64,000 bases of DNA from Combretum micranthum (taxonomy: Eukaryota; Streptophyta; Magnoliopsida; Myrtales; Combretaceae). The DNA lies in the NCBI GenBank assembly GCA_024138025.1, contig JAMXBD010000391.1, positions 990,399-1,054,398 of the forward strand, written 5' to 3'. Below the pieces are notes generated by a model. That model did no database searches. It saw only the letters and a list, made by a program, of their open reading frames with translations, and was not told the origin of the DNA. This document shows, one piece after another, positions 46,322-58,640 of this stretch. Within the stretch, counting starts at the first letter, position 1. The number at the start of each line of letters is the position of its first letter. Position numbers and translations under genes: made by a program.

Positions 46322-47650
46322 GAATAAGATTAATTTTTAATCTCATCTACTAGTAAATCAATTGATTAATAAATAAATATATTTTATAATAAATATTAAA
46401 TCTACATAAATATTTTTTATAATTATAACTCTTCAATCTTATCTGCTAGTAAATCAATTGATTAATAATTTATATAAATATTTAATCATATTTAATATTT
46501 AGTCTATATAAATATTTTTTGTAATAATTTTTAAAAAATAAAAGTGCATTACCCAATTGAATAAGATTAATTTTTAATGTCATCTACTAGTAAATAAATT
46601 GATTAATAAAATAAATATTTTTATTATTAATATTTAATCTATATAAATATTTTTGTAATTACTGTTTAATAACTACAAGTATATTATCCAATTGAATATG
46701 ATTAATTTTAATCTCATCTACTAGTAAATAAATTGATTAATAAATAAATATTTTTATAACTAATATTAAATCTATATAAATATTTTTATAATTATAACTC
46801 TCCAATCTTATCTACTAATAAATCAATTGATTAATAATTTATATAATATTTTAATAATATTTTATATTTAATCTATATGAATATTTTTGTAATTAATTTT
46901 TAATAAATAAAAGTGCATTATCCAATTGAATAAGATTAATTTTTAATCTCGTCTACTAGTAAATAAATTGATTAATAAATAAATATTTTATAATTTTTAA
47001 TCTCATCTACTAGTAAATCAATTGATTAATAAATAAATATTTTTATAATTAATATTTATTCTATAAAAATATTTTTGTAATTAGTTTTTAATAAATAAAA
47101 GTATATTACCCAATTGAATAAGATTAATTTTTCATCTTATTTACTAGTAAATCAATTCATTAATAAATAAATATTTTTATAAGTAATATTAAATCTATAT
47201 AATATTTTTTATAATTATAACTCTTCAATCTTATCTACTAGTAAATCAATTGATTAATAATTTATATAAATATTTTAATCATATTTAATATTTAATCTAT
47301 ATAAATATTTTTTGTAATTAATTTAAAAAACTAAAATTGTATTATCCAATTGAATAAGATTAATTTTTAATCTTATCTACTAGTAAATAAATTGATTAAT
47401 AAATATATATTTTATAATAAATATTTAATCTATATAAATATTTTTATAAAAAAAGTACATTACTCAATTGAATAAGATTATTTTTTAATCTTATGTACTA
47501 GTAAATCAATTAATTAATAAAAAAATAATTTTTATAATTAATATTAAATATTTTTTTATAAATAAAGTATATTACTCAATTGAATAAAATTATTTTTAAT
47601 CTTATGTACTAGTAAATCAATTAATTAATAAAAATACTTTTTATAATTAA
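46322..47650. repeat. AT-rich tandem array, right part
   Basis: Units start GAATAAGATTAATTTTTAAT and contain CTACTAGTAAAT and AATTGATTAATAA. Starts at about 46322, 46559, 46694, 46928, 47116, 47352, 47470 and 47582 give spacings of 237, 135, 234, 188, 236, 118 and 112, i.e. single and double-length units mixed. Confidence 0.85.
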
Positions 47651-47799
47651 TATTTAGTCCATATAAATATTTTAGTCAAATTTAATATATCTCTATATAA
47701 AATATTTATTATAATTATTTTTAGGTTATAAAAGTACGAATTTAAACAAAAAAAAAGACAGGTCTGCCCGTGAGCAAATATGTAGGCGTGGGAAAATTG

Positions 47800-47890
47800 C
47801 ATTTTCATGATGAGACGATTTCGCCTCATTGTCCAATTCATGAGGCCATTTTCCCCTCAGATTCCCAAGTATGAGGCGAATTTCGTCTCA
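47800..47890. repeat. CACTA-type subterminal repeats, second site
   Basis: ATGAGACGATTTCGCCTCAT, CATGAGGCCATTTTCCCCTC and TATGAGGCGAATTTCGTCTC match the repeats at 34835-34935. They are followed by a TATA-like CTATTTATACCC and a pyrimidine-rich leader, just as at the 5' end of the CACTA element. Confidence 0.7.
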
Positions 47891-48339
47891 TCACCCAGTC
47901 ACCTCTATTTATACCCTCTTCTTCTTCTATGCTCGTTTCATTTTTTCCCTTTCCCCAATCCGATTCGATCCAATTCCTTCTCCAAAATTTCTTCCTTCAA
48001 AATTTTTCCAACATTGGTAATTCGTATTGTATTTTCATTGAATTTATTTCAATTTTATATTTAGTTTTTATTTCTAATTATTTATTTATATTTATTTGTG
48101 CAGGCTTTTACCATTTGTTATTACAAGTTCAACAACATCAAAATCAATATAATATAAGGTATAATATTTTCATTTTAGTTTACAATTTTTTTTTAATTTT
48201 TTGATAAAATTTATTTCATGTTTTAGGTATATTATGATTTCTAATTTATAATATTTATATCAATATAAAAATATTTATAATATCATAATATTTTTATTTT
48301 TCAAATGTTTAGAGTAAAAAAGTTACATCAAATATTTTT

Positions 48340-48660
48340 AAAAAAATATTAATATTAATAAATTTGTAATATTAATTATAATTTTTTTAAAAAAATTATT
48401 GCAATACATGTTGTATATATTGCTTTTAAATTCTAAAAAAATATATTAATTATAAAATTTTGAATAAAATATTAATATTAATATGAATAAAATTTGTAAT
48501 ATTAATTATAATTTAAAAAAATTATTACAATTCGTGTTGTATTAATTATTTATAAATTCTGGAAAAAAAAATTAATTATAACATTTTAAATAGAATATTA
48601 ATATTATTAAATTTGTAATATTAATTATAAATTTTTTAAAAAATTATGGAATTACGTTTG
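48340..48660. repeat. AT-rich tandem repeat, three units
   Basis: AATTTGTAATATTAATTATA recurs at about 48361, 48491 and 48610 (spacing 130 and 119), with shared flanking A/T words. Confidence 0.7.
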
Positions 48661-49066
48661 TATTTTTTTTATTTGAATCGGGTATAAATTGATGATGTGT
48701 AAAGACCCGACCCTCTAAATCCCGAGACTTAGAGTACCGAGTCCCTAACCACATATAACATTTTCACATTATATGTAAGGTTGTCCTAAATCTAATAGTT
48801 TATGAATATTGTTTGATCAAAATCACTATAACTTTATAAAGGACTTTTAACAAAACAAGATTGCTAACAAAAGCAATCTATACATACATTTACATCATAT
48901 AATCATTGTTTAGTGTCAATACAAGACACTAATTATATGTTTGCTTAAACAAAAGAACCCTAGAGGATCTTAAGGTCTTTACAACAAATAGGCCTAACTA
49001 ACCAGCCTTCTATACATAACTTTTTCCTTAGCAACAATTCTTCCAAAAGTCCAGGGTGATCGGATC

Positions 49067-49141
49067 CTATTCGTCCCACTCGTCCATAAATCTCTCGAAA
49101 TCGGACCATAGCCAAATCATCATAAAACTCGTCTCCAATAC
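49067..49141 (-). other. Acidic mini-exon of S-e, damaged
   Basis: IGDEFYDDLA then a frameshift; the acceptor AG seen in S-a is changed to TG (GCTTTGCATG). A decayed copy. Confidence 0.35.
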
Positions 49142-50166
49142 ATGCAAAGCAGCAAAAGTGAGCCAAAGGCCCAGTACACAATAACAAATGCAAAAACAAA
49201 TTGTCAAGTCAATGTAATGCATCATTAGACAGGTGATTATCTTTATTACATTTTCTTTCACAAATCAACAAGAGGGTATTCAAACCCCGGGTCACGCTTC
49301 GGGAATTCAGGGATCCTGAGTAATAGCAGCTGCTTAGGGGGTTGATATAAGCAGTCCGAATACTTATGTCTCTTATATCTATTTCATGAAGATAATAGCT
49401 TCATTTAGGGTTTAAAAGCCGTTGCCCGACTCTACTTAAACTCAGTCCATAACATGAGCCTAGTTCACAAGTTCCCATAAACTTTGAACTAAATCATGGT
49501 ATTTCCCCCTAAGTTTAAGCAAACGTTACTCAGATACTATTCCCCCTATCGGCTACCCACTTAACCAAAAGAATCACTATTGCATTATAGCGTACCATTG
49601 CATCATGGTAAAGTCATTGCATCATGACTTGGTTAAGCGCCTAACTAACATGTCATTACATCATGACAGGTTTACTGCTCCTCGGACCAGATTAAACAGC
49701 GTAATATACATCCAATTCATTCGAATATTAAGTCAAATCAATTTAAATCAGATTAGGAATGCCTATTCCTAGCAATCATCAAACAAGTTATTGAGTACCT
49801 GAACCGTTAGTATAAACTAGGATCTCTCGGTGAAGAACTAACCGAAGAATCCTTAACTGAAATAGGAATATCACAATAATCAATAAATCAATAAATATAG
49901 ATTTCACTCTCACAAATATACATACATATTATATCTATATATCACAAATGAATCAAAGAAATTCAAATAATTGAATACAAAGTCATAAATAAGCATTTAA
50001 TCATTCTATTATATTCTAAATCGTTTAACAAATACTTAATTGCTCAAATAATAAACTTCGGAAAATTTTAGAAAAAGTTTTTAAAATTCAAAAGCTCAGG
50101 GGATACGCTGGCACTCAAAGCCTGCGGCTTTGAGCGATGTTTATCACTATGAAAAACAACACTGCC

Positions 50167-53100
50167 TGTCACGCCCCGAGGGTACCTAGTAGTAATAAAC
50201 AAGTTACACTTGAATATTATCACTAGATTACCTTCAGAGAATGACAGGTTTTTAAAACAACAGGATCTTTTAAGTTGCTTGATAAGAAATAACAAATATA
50301 TGAGAGAAATGATTTAGTGAATAACCATCACAAACTATTACAAACCATATATCTCCATTGAAGTATACATCTAAATAATCTACTCTAATAGTACATAACC
50401 ATCAAACTAAAATAGATCTGTAGACTTCTAGCTTCAAAGCCCTTACCGGAGCCATATTCCTGGATGTAACTAACCAGGGACGTAAAGTGAACCTGAAAAG
50501 ACTGTAGGAGTATGAGCGAAACCACAGCTCAGTGAATAATCAGACATACCATACATCACACAAGTCATTAACAAATCATATGCAATGCAACACTCAACCA
50601 TATGCACAGATACAAGTTTGGATGATCTAGAATCCAAACAGGAAAAAGATTTACGCCCTCTTTTCAATGGGTTGAAGAACAAAAACTCAATGACCCACCT
50701 GCCCAGGAGAGACTAAGTACACAGGAGAATCAACGATTTCTCGTTTTAATGTTATCACTTTGAATATAGTGGCTTCCACAAACCATCTCCTGCAATCCCC
50801 TTAGAAACTCCCTAAGTATTAATCATTTCAAAGCGATTCTACGGCGACGTTCTTCGGTGCCTTTTAGTTCCTCATAGGACCGCCAGACCAAAGAGAACCT
50901 TGGAAGACTCACACATTGGATCAACCAAGCAAAAACAGAGATCCGAAATATTAATACGTAGCAGGCTGTCACAACCATATATGCAATAATGCAATTCGTG
51001 CAATGCATGTCCATATTATTTTGTTAAGTCAAAAAGTCTTAATCAATTTCGAGGTGACCATACATTACACACAATCATCATTATACTATTGCACAACACC
51101 AACCATTGCGTTATCGCTTGTATAAAGATATTTTAACAATCATACAATCAGATCATATCATACTTTCAGCAAACATTCATGTGATTATCTTGTGTTATAC
51201 ATTCGACTATTTACAATCACAATCAGTACAATATGACTGAATTACTCACCTGCTCATACCGACTCAGTCGTAGTAGTCCACTGGTAGATCTTCTAATGAG
51301 TCAAATTCACCTATTTAAAACAAAATACTCATCAATACCATCTAGCTAAATCCCTAGATGTGATTAGTGTCCTAGACTCGATATTAATACTTAGTATTGT
51401 CTTGTTTTTCCTATTTAATCTCACATAATTGTTTGGTTATTTTTAGAAGTCATATTACTTAGGAAATTAACTTATTTTAATTTCCATTCTTATATATTTT
51501 ATCTTGCTAAAACAAATATTAGACTAATATTACTCTAAATATTTCTTAGTTCTAGGGTTTCAAAAGTTAATAAATATTAATTCTAAATAGACTTAAATAT
51601 TTGTATTAAAGTCACTATCTAATATATATTTACATAACAAACATATATACATACTTAGTAGATATATATATATATATATATATTAAATTCGGTTTAGGTC
51701 AGAAAAGCTTTCGTTGGAAAAATTTTAGCTGTAAGCCGGCTCAAGGCCGCCGGCCTAAATCCCCAGGTGCCGGTGTAAAATCATTTTGAAGAAAAATTTC
51801 GTATCGAAAGCACCGGTGTTGAAAGCTGCCAGCTTACAACGTACGCCGGCCCTACGCCGCCGGCGTAGATCTCCAGGTAGCCGGCTTACGTTGAATCTTT
51901 ACGTGAAAATTATTTTACGTAGCCTCTGTTTGAGTGTAAGCCGCCTGTAAGCCGCCGGCGTACATCGTTTACACTGCCGGCCTTGAGGCAGCGTTGCACT
52001 GTTCATCATCTTCCTCCTCGGTTCGATTCTTTTTCTTTGATTTTTACACGTTAGAAACTTACTTAAACTACTTCTAAGAGTTTATACATCATATATAAGG
52101 ATATATAACAACTTTTAACACGTTTAAACACATAAATATATAGATTTCGATTTTGTGAAAGTAAAACTAGGGTTTTGAAGTTTTACCTCGTTGGAGCTCT
52201 TTGAGTGCAATCCGAAGCTTGTGTTTGTGTTTATTAAGTTCCTAAGATGATTTTAAGTCAGATACAAAGCTTAGATTTGGACAAAAATAACTCGAGTTAC
52301 CTCAACTTACCTTTGAGCTCGTTTTTTAGGGTTTTTGTCTTGTTTTTCTTTCAATCCGACCGTGAATGTTTTAATCTGTTCGTTCTTTGTTTTCAGCTCG
52401 TTTTGTTTGTCGTTTGGAAGTATTTTCAGACTAGAAACTTTAAGAGTTGATGAAGTTTGTTTGTGCCTTCATTAATAGCTTTAAACTTATATATATATAT
52501 ATATATAGAAGAGAGAAGGAGGACTTCGGCTGCTGTTTCTCCTCCGTTTTTCCTCCGAATTTGATCTCTTTAGCTGTTATTTTCCATTGCATTTATTGTT
52601 GTAGTGAGCTGTCATTTGGTGATTTGTCTTTGGGTTGCTTGGTTTGACAATTGGTTGCATTATTGTTGGATTTTCGGCTGCTCTTTTCTCCTCCGAATCC
52701 TCCACCGAAAGCAGCAGCAGCCAAAACATATATATATTTATATATATTAGTTTAATATTAAATTTTGAGTTAATTATACGGGTTATACGGATATATATTA
52801 GCTAGTATTTGGAAGTTTTCGTACAAAAATATGAGTATAAAGTTATATGAAACACTTAGAATTTCAAATAATACAAATTGAGGTTATATATATACGTAAC
52901 TAATTATTCGTATAATTTTATCTCCCGTGATTTGGATTTCTTAAGCTCATTGGGTCAATTTTTGTTTCAGGCTCCGATAGCTTAAGAAAACTCGGTTTAG
53001 AACAATAGCATGATTTGATTATTTAATTGAAGTTTAGATTTTGAGTTATTCATCAGTTTGTATTTTCGTTGTGTATTTAAACCTTAACGGTTCATTTTTG

Positions 53101-53589
53101 GATTACCGTTTTCTGTTTAGAAGTATAAATAATCATTTATGTAGTATTGGACTTAATACAAGATGAAACTATATATATATCTCTAGTTTTGATACTGAAC
53201 ATAAATTCTTATTAGTAGCTTTTAAATTTAACTAGGGATCTCAAAATTAGGGTTTAAGTCTAAATATAAACTCGTTACTACTCGTTATTCTAGTCTTGAA
53301 TCATTATCGGGATAAAAACAATCATTTAATCTTTATATTCACATTTTCTATTTAGATCTATTAGTATACTAGGTTTCGGGTCTAGATATTATATCATATC
53401 TTGAATTAGTTATTCAAGACACAAGATTTCGTTTTTGGTATTAACTAGGGTTAAAGAATCTCTTTATTCGATTCCTAAATCTAAATATTAACTTATTATT
53501 AGACTTCACTCAGAATCTAAATCTATTATCTAGTTTATATAATCTATTATGAAGTCGGATACTAATGTGAAAAATTCCCGAGGTTTACA
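50167..53589 (-). mobile_element. Tekay-like solo LTR, 3423 bp
   Basis: It runs from TGTCACGCCCCGAGGG to CCGAGGTTTACA with a perfect 5-bp TSD CTGCC (50162-50166 and 53590-53594). It is nearly identical to the LTR at 13756-17040 and gives the full length of that LTR. A cassette lies at 51720-51995. It inserted inside the GCCGGC cassette of S-e. Confidence 0.95.
51720..51995. repeat. GCCGGC-word cassette of the solo LTR
   Basis: The same cassette as at 15305-15600, with small indels; the copy at 15305 has an extra GCCGGCCTATCC unit. Confidence 0.75.
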
Positions 53590-53850
53590 CTGCCAACGCT
53601 GGCAGTGCTCAAGGGTACGTCGGCTACCTGCCGCCGGCGTAGAATGAAAACCCAAAATTTTTGGAAACATCCAAAGAGGTGCAAGCCGTCCGCTTACCCA
53701 GATACGCTGGCAGCTTTAACACATACGCCGACGGCTTTGATTCCCAGCAGCCAGCGTTCGGTCGGCCTTAAGAAATTTGATTATGTGGGCTTCCAACATC
53801 GCCTGTAAGCCGGCGGCGTAGAAACCCCAGATGCCGACGTACGCTTAAAA
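53590..53850. repeat. GCCGGC-word cassette of S-e (main part)
   Basis: Continues the cassette that begins at about 50095 on the other side of the inserted solo LTR; words ACGCTGGCAG, CTGCCGCCGGCGTAGAAT, AGCCGGCGGCGTAGAAAC. Collinear with 1361-1700. Confidence 0.75.
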
Positions 53851-54834
53851 ACAGGCCTATACAACAGAATACAAATCCCCTGTTTTTTCCACTTCGAAAA
53901 TTTTATCCTATTACACTTTAAAACCTTCCTCAACTACATTTTCAACTTCATATACACACTCCTATCTACACTACTCAAACTTAGCAACTCAAAACATGAA
54001 ATCTACACAATTAAACACTTCCAATTCCACTTCAATCCATTCTAAATTTTCCTACACAAACCCTCTTCATATCCTCCCAACACTTCATATCACTTCTATA
54101 ATACATGCACAACTTCACATACTCACAAAACACATTCCTAACTCATCTCAACACATGAACAAGCAATTTAGATAACCTTAAAATCATTTCATTTAAAGCT
54201 CATACAACCACCACAAGAAAGGAAAACAAAATAGCAATCATAATTGAATCAACTCACATGTAAATGCCTTACCTTGGAAAGAACTTTGATTTTTAAAGCT
54301 TGCTATTGATCTTAACTTGAACTTAGAATTTAGATTGAAAGAAGAAGAAGAAGAAAAGATAGAAAGAAAAAGTAAAATTCGGATAAAACAATGGCTGCCC
54401 CTAAAAGTAGGTTAATTAAGTAAAATTTAGCTTTAAACATATTCTAAATTTGCCCCTTAAAGCATATGCAACTTTAATTTGCAATTTAGGTGAATTTGAG
54501 TCTCATTTGGGCTTCATTTGGGGCATAAATGCTAACTTAACTAAGGAAATAAAATTCTATCACTAATCTTGTGAAAAAACCAAGGTTGATTTTATAAATC
54601 TAACTTAACTAACACCTTAATGTATAAAAGACATAATTAATAATTATACCCACACACACATTAATACATAAAAAAAACAAAGGTATTAATTCCAATACAT
54701 ATACAAAATACATTTTAGACTACTAGCAACACAACCATCATAATCATCATGTTCATTCAATTCAATACTTAAGATGAATAAATAAACACATGGAATTTAA
54801 ATAGACTTTGAACCTAGATCATTTCAGTATGAAG

Positions 54835-55085
54835 CGAGTTTCGCCTCATATTTAAAACGTGAGGCGAAACTCGCCTCATGCCACATCAGCTAGTGAGGCG
54901 AAATTTGCCTCATACATCAATAAATGATGGAATGAGGCGAATTTCGCCTCATGTTAAAATTATTGCAGCGACCTCGCCTTCTTTTCCCTAACATGACCAC
55001 CCTCAAGAGGTGAATTTTTTAGGCGAAAATTTCGCCTCAGTAGCTCTACTGAGTCGAATTTCGGAGCTACTGAGGCGAAATTTAA
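54835..55085. repeat. CACTA-type subterminal repeats, third site
   Basis: Several palindromes of the form ATGAGGCGAATTTCGCCTCA, plus CTACTGAGGCGAAATTT near the end. They may be the 3' part of the element whose 5'-like part lies at 47800-47890, now split by S-e. No terminal TAGTG was recognised. Confidence 0.7.
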
Positions 55086-55174
55086 ATTTCAAAGAAAAAA
55101 TGCATAGAGACCACACTATAAGAACTTAGGTAAAATATCTTTCAAAAGTTTCGCCATAGTAATTGTGCACTTAC

Positions 55175-55271
55175 TCGCCAATAGCCTAGTGACATCTTCT
55201 CTGATTTCTAATATGAGAGGTCCTACGTTTGAATCCTCTCTCCTCTGTTATAATTGGCCGAAAAAAAAAAA
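55175..55271 (+). mobile_element. SINE, about 97 bp, with TSD
   Basis: tRNA-derived promoter boxes (A-like TAGCCTAGTGACATC; B-like GTTTGAATCCTC) and an A tail. Flanked by ATTGTGCACTTAC (55162-55174) and ATTATGCACTTAC (55272-55284), 12 of 13 matching. Confidence 0.85.
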
Positions 55272-55564
55272 ATTATGCACTTACCCAAAAAGAAAATATA
55301 TAGTTTGCAAAAAAAAAAAAAAAAAAAAAGAAAGGTCAAGATGAGTGAGTATGGGAATTAAGAGACAGAAAATTCGATGATCCTATCATTGCTACTGGTA
55401 ATTTAATGGTTTAGATTCATATCTAATTGTGATTACATCATTAAATACATAATATATCATTTGCTATATTTATTTATTTAGTGTTCAGATTATTTACTGT
55501 ACATACTGTCCTAAGAGAACATCAAAACATATGTGAAAAGAAGAAGAGAACATGTAAATGTTAG

Positions 55565-55666
55565 TTAATGGCATCATAGCTTAGTGGCATCTCCCTGTTC
55601 TCTCAAGTGAGAGGTACCAAATTCGAATCTCCCCTCCCTCGTTGTAATGGCAAAAAAAAAAAAAAA
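55565..55666 (+). mobile_element. SINE, about 102 bp, with perfect TSD
   Basis: A box TAGCTTAGTGGCATCTCC, B box AATTCGAATCTCC and an A tail of about 15. The TSD ATGTAAATGTTAG is identical on both sides (55552-55564 and 55667-55679). Same family as the SINE at 55175. Confidence 0.9.
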
Positions 55667-55679
55667 ATGTAAATGTTAG

Positions 55680-55886
55680 CAATGGATTACAAAGAGAAGA
55701 GTGAGTAATATTTTAGTATATTAATGTGATGTAGCTAGGAATAGAGAAAGAAATGGTGGATTAAATTTAAATATTGAAATTAACCATATGTATTTTTAAG
55801 TTAGATGACTATTTTTTTTTTTAGTAAAAGCTATATTAGAATGATGCATGATATAATTGACATTTTCCCCCCAATCATATGGTTGT
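55680..55886. other. AT-rich spacer
   Basis: Nothing recognised besides a short T run. Confidence 0.4.
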
Positions 55887-56147
55887 TGTCATGCCCTAAA
55901 TAGGGTCTAGAGTGTTAACAATTTCACCATATATAATACTCCAACATTATACATAAAGACTATTCTTAACTAAATGAGTTTTTAACCAATTTTAAATTAA
56001 GAAATCCTTATTTAAGTATTGTAAGTAACAATATATAATAAATTATATAATCAAATAATAAAAAATAATCTATCATTAATACAAAGGGAAACCTCATAAC
56101 ACAAATATTAAACTCTTAAATTAATATTTAAATAATATCCAACGCAT

Positions 56148-56205
56148 CTAAAAGTCCAGCTCATCGAGTCTCTCGCCAACAGTTAACCCATAGCAAAGGT
56201 AATCA
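56148..56205 (-). other. Acidic mini-exon of S-f, split
   Basis: Minus strand DYLCYGLTVGERLDELDF then TAG; upstream DDDANMDA and an acceptor TTTTATAG are now on the far side of S-g (about 59691), because S-g inserted within this exon. Confidence 0.3.
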
Positions 56206-56636
56206 AGCATCCATATTAGCATCATCATCATTATTGTAAAAACCCAACATGCTCAATTCTCAAATTAAGCACACCAAGTCCCCAACCACGTATAACTCTT
56301 ACGAATTATACGTAAGGTTGTCTTAATAGAAGGTGTTTATGTTGAACATTGCTATCTGATTTTAGGTTATGAAATCGTTTAGTTAGATTTTCAAATAACT
56401 GGATTTAGCAGTGGAAATAAATTTTATAAAACAATTTAGAAATAAAGACATTTCTAAACTTCCACACTTCTCAAGTGGAGAATTATTAGATTAAACAAAG
56501 TTTTGCAAAAGTTAAATTACAAAACATGGGCTCTACTATGCCCTTTAAAGAATATAACAAGTTTAAATCATAAATCCAGCTCTCACTAATAGTGAACAAA
56601 AAGAAATAAAATAACTAACTACATCCACGCTCCTAC

Positions 56637-56680
56637 TCACTTCACTCGTCCACAAATTCTCTCCGAATCATCACAAATGC
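56637..56680 (-). other. Acidic mini-exon of S-g, shortened
   Basis: The acceptor GGGTTTCAG is followed by ICDDSERICGRVK and TGA; about 30 bases shorter than in S-h. Confidence 0.3.
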
Positions 56681-58424
56681 CTGAAACCCGAGTCAAGCAT
56701 CACCAATAGCAACAACATCATCATATCATCGTCTCATCATCCATCATCACCAACATCAACAAGAACTCATCATCATCAATACCATCTTTATCAACAACAA
56801 AACCTGTAAGAAGAATAACAACAACAAGAATGAGCCGAAGCCCAGTACACAGCAACACAATCACACACGGAGTGACACACGAGCTTAACTAAATGCAATG
56901 CATAATCAACAAGTTATTATCTTTTCTTTAAAATAAACAAATCAACATGGGAGTATTCAAACTCCGGACATCAAGGATCTAGTATCACGTCCGCCTCCCT
57001 GAGTGGTCCCTACTGTTCATACAGACTAGGCAGCCCCACCTTTCGGCATAGCCCGTAATACTAGGGGATTCTGAGTAATGTATCACGATGCTCAGGGGGT
57101 TGATATAAGTAGCTCGGATACTTATATCTCCTAGATAAATCTATCCAATAACGAAACAGTACCATGCCCCCAATCTGAGTAAGGTGCCGCTCTCCTAACC
57201 AGATTCAACGGCGTAAAAGACAATCAACACTCATCAATTATTATGTCAAGTTTAAGTTCTTAATTCATTTTAGATGCCTATCCTAACATCCAACACGCAA
57301 GTTACTGCGTACCTTATATACGAAATCCAAACATAGCCTCGGAAGGAATTCCAGAAAATAATCCAAAAGATAAATTAGATATCCACTTCTGTTAAGGAAA
57401 GAACTCGTATAAGAAACTAAACTAAACTAATCATCTACTTCATCAAAATCATATAAGAACTTAAGCTATTTATCAATTCATCTCAAACTCATTTTATTAA
57501 ACCTTATTTGATCAGACACTAAATAGGAAGCCCACTATGGCTGCGAAGATCACCCCACCAAAATATGAATAGTTCTCCTTTGTCTGTCAAAGAATTTCTT
57601 TTCTCTTTATTTATAGTGTTTTATTACAAAAGCATTAACAAAGAATTCATAAACCAAAAACATTCATTTTCCAAGTAAACACACATTTGAAACAACATAT
57701 TCCCCATATTATTCAAAGATCATCTTAATTCATTCATCTAAGCTAATTAATAGCTATTAACCCATTTTAGCTTAACATTAGCCAAATTGATTAAAATTAG
57801 TCATTTGATTCATTGACTAAGTCAAGTTGATTAAACATAGACAATCTAATTCACTTTAGCTTAGTAAAGTTCATTAAGCCAAGTTGGACTTAGATCAATT
57901 ACTAATTCATTATTATCTAAGATCTAGTCACTTAATCCCAAGTTATATTAAACCTATCCAAATTCATCAAAGTTAAACAATCTAATCCATTTTAGTTCAT
58001 TCAAGTTCATTTAGTCAAGTTGAACCTAGGTTTGTTAACTAAGTTCATTTTATAACTAACTTCTAGATTTAATCTAATTATTTGTTAAATCTATAAATCT
58101 ACTTAACCCATGTTTAATTACATGAATTAATTCACTTAACACATCAAATATTACTTATCTATCTCATTTTAGCTCAAAAAGATCCATTTCCTAAGCAAAA
58201 ACACATTTAACAAACAAAAACAAGTTTTTGACTTTGTTTGAAAAATACAATGGCTGGAAAGAACTAAAATTTAAGCATTTATAATTTTCGAATTTGTAAA
58301 AACTTAAAACATAAAAATTGTAGATCTCTTTTTAAGATTTTCAACGCAACTTGAATCACCTCAATCAGAGGTCGTATGAAAAAGTTATGATAAAAATACG
58401 AAAACATGTCAAATTTGGAAATTC

Positions 58425-58640
58425 AACTTTTCAAGGGACACAGCCAAGGGACAAGTCGTGTCTCCAGAATGTCGATTGGACAATATCACCACAGCCAACG
58501 ACACGACTTGGGGACAAGCCATGTTGACCTAAGAATATCACCACAGCCAACGACATGGTTTGGGGACAAGCCATGTCTCCAAATGTCACTTAAAATTACA
58601 AAGAAAAAGCCTTTGACATGCTTTGTGACATGGCTTGTCA
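58425..58640. repeat. ACAAGCCATGTC-word cassette of S-g
   Basis: Repeated words GGGACAAGCCATGTCTCC, CACCACAGCCAACGACA and GACATGGCTTGTCAC, in both orientations, so the stretch can fold on itself. Its flank TTTTCAACGCAACTTGAATC also borders the S-c cassette. Confidence 0.75.

Larger units (their letters stand above)
48698..54826 (-). mobile_element. S-family solo LTR, copy S-e, interrupted
   Basis: It starts TGTAAAGACCCGACCC and ends TAGATCATTTCA. After removing the nested chromovirus LTR and its duplication, 2701 bp remain, collinear with S-a. Flanks TGATG and GTATG agree at only three of five bases, so the TSD is weak. It sits inside CACTA-type sequence (subterminal repeats on both sides). 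Confidence 0.85.

Noticed and set aside
55025..55110. The 3' terminus of the CACTA element
   Set aside because: Subterminal repeats end here, but no complement of CACTAGTAGAAAAG follows; CCTAGTG at about 55185 lies within the SINE.
55565..55640. A tRNA gene
   Set aside because: Only the A and B boxes resemble a tRNA; no cloverleaf can be drawn, and the A tail with TSD identifies a SINE.
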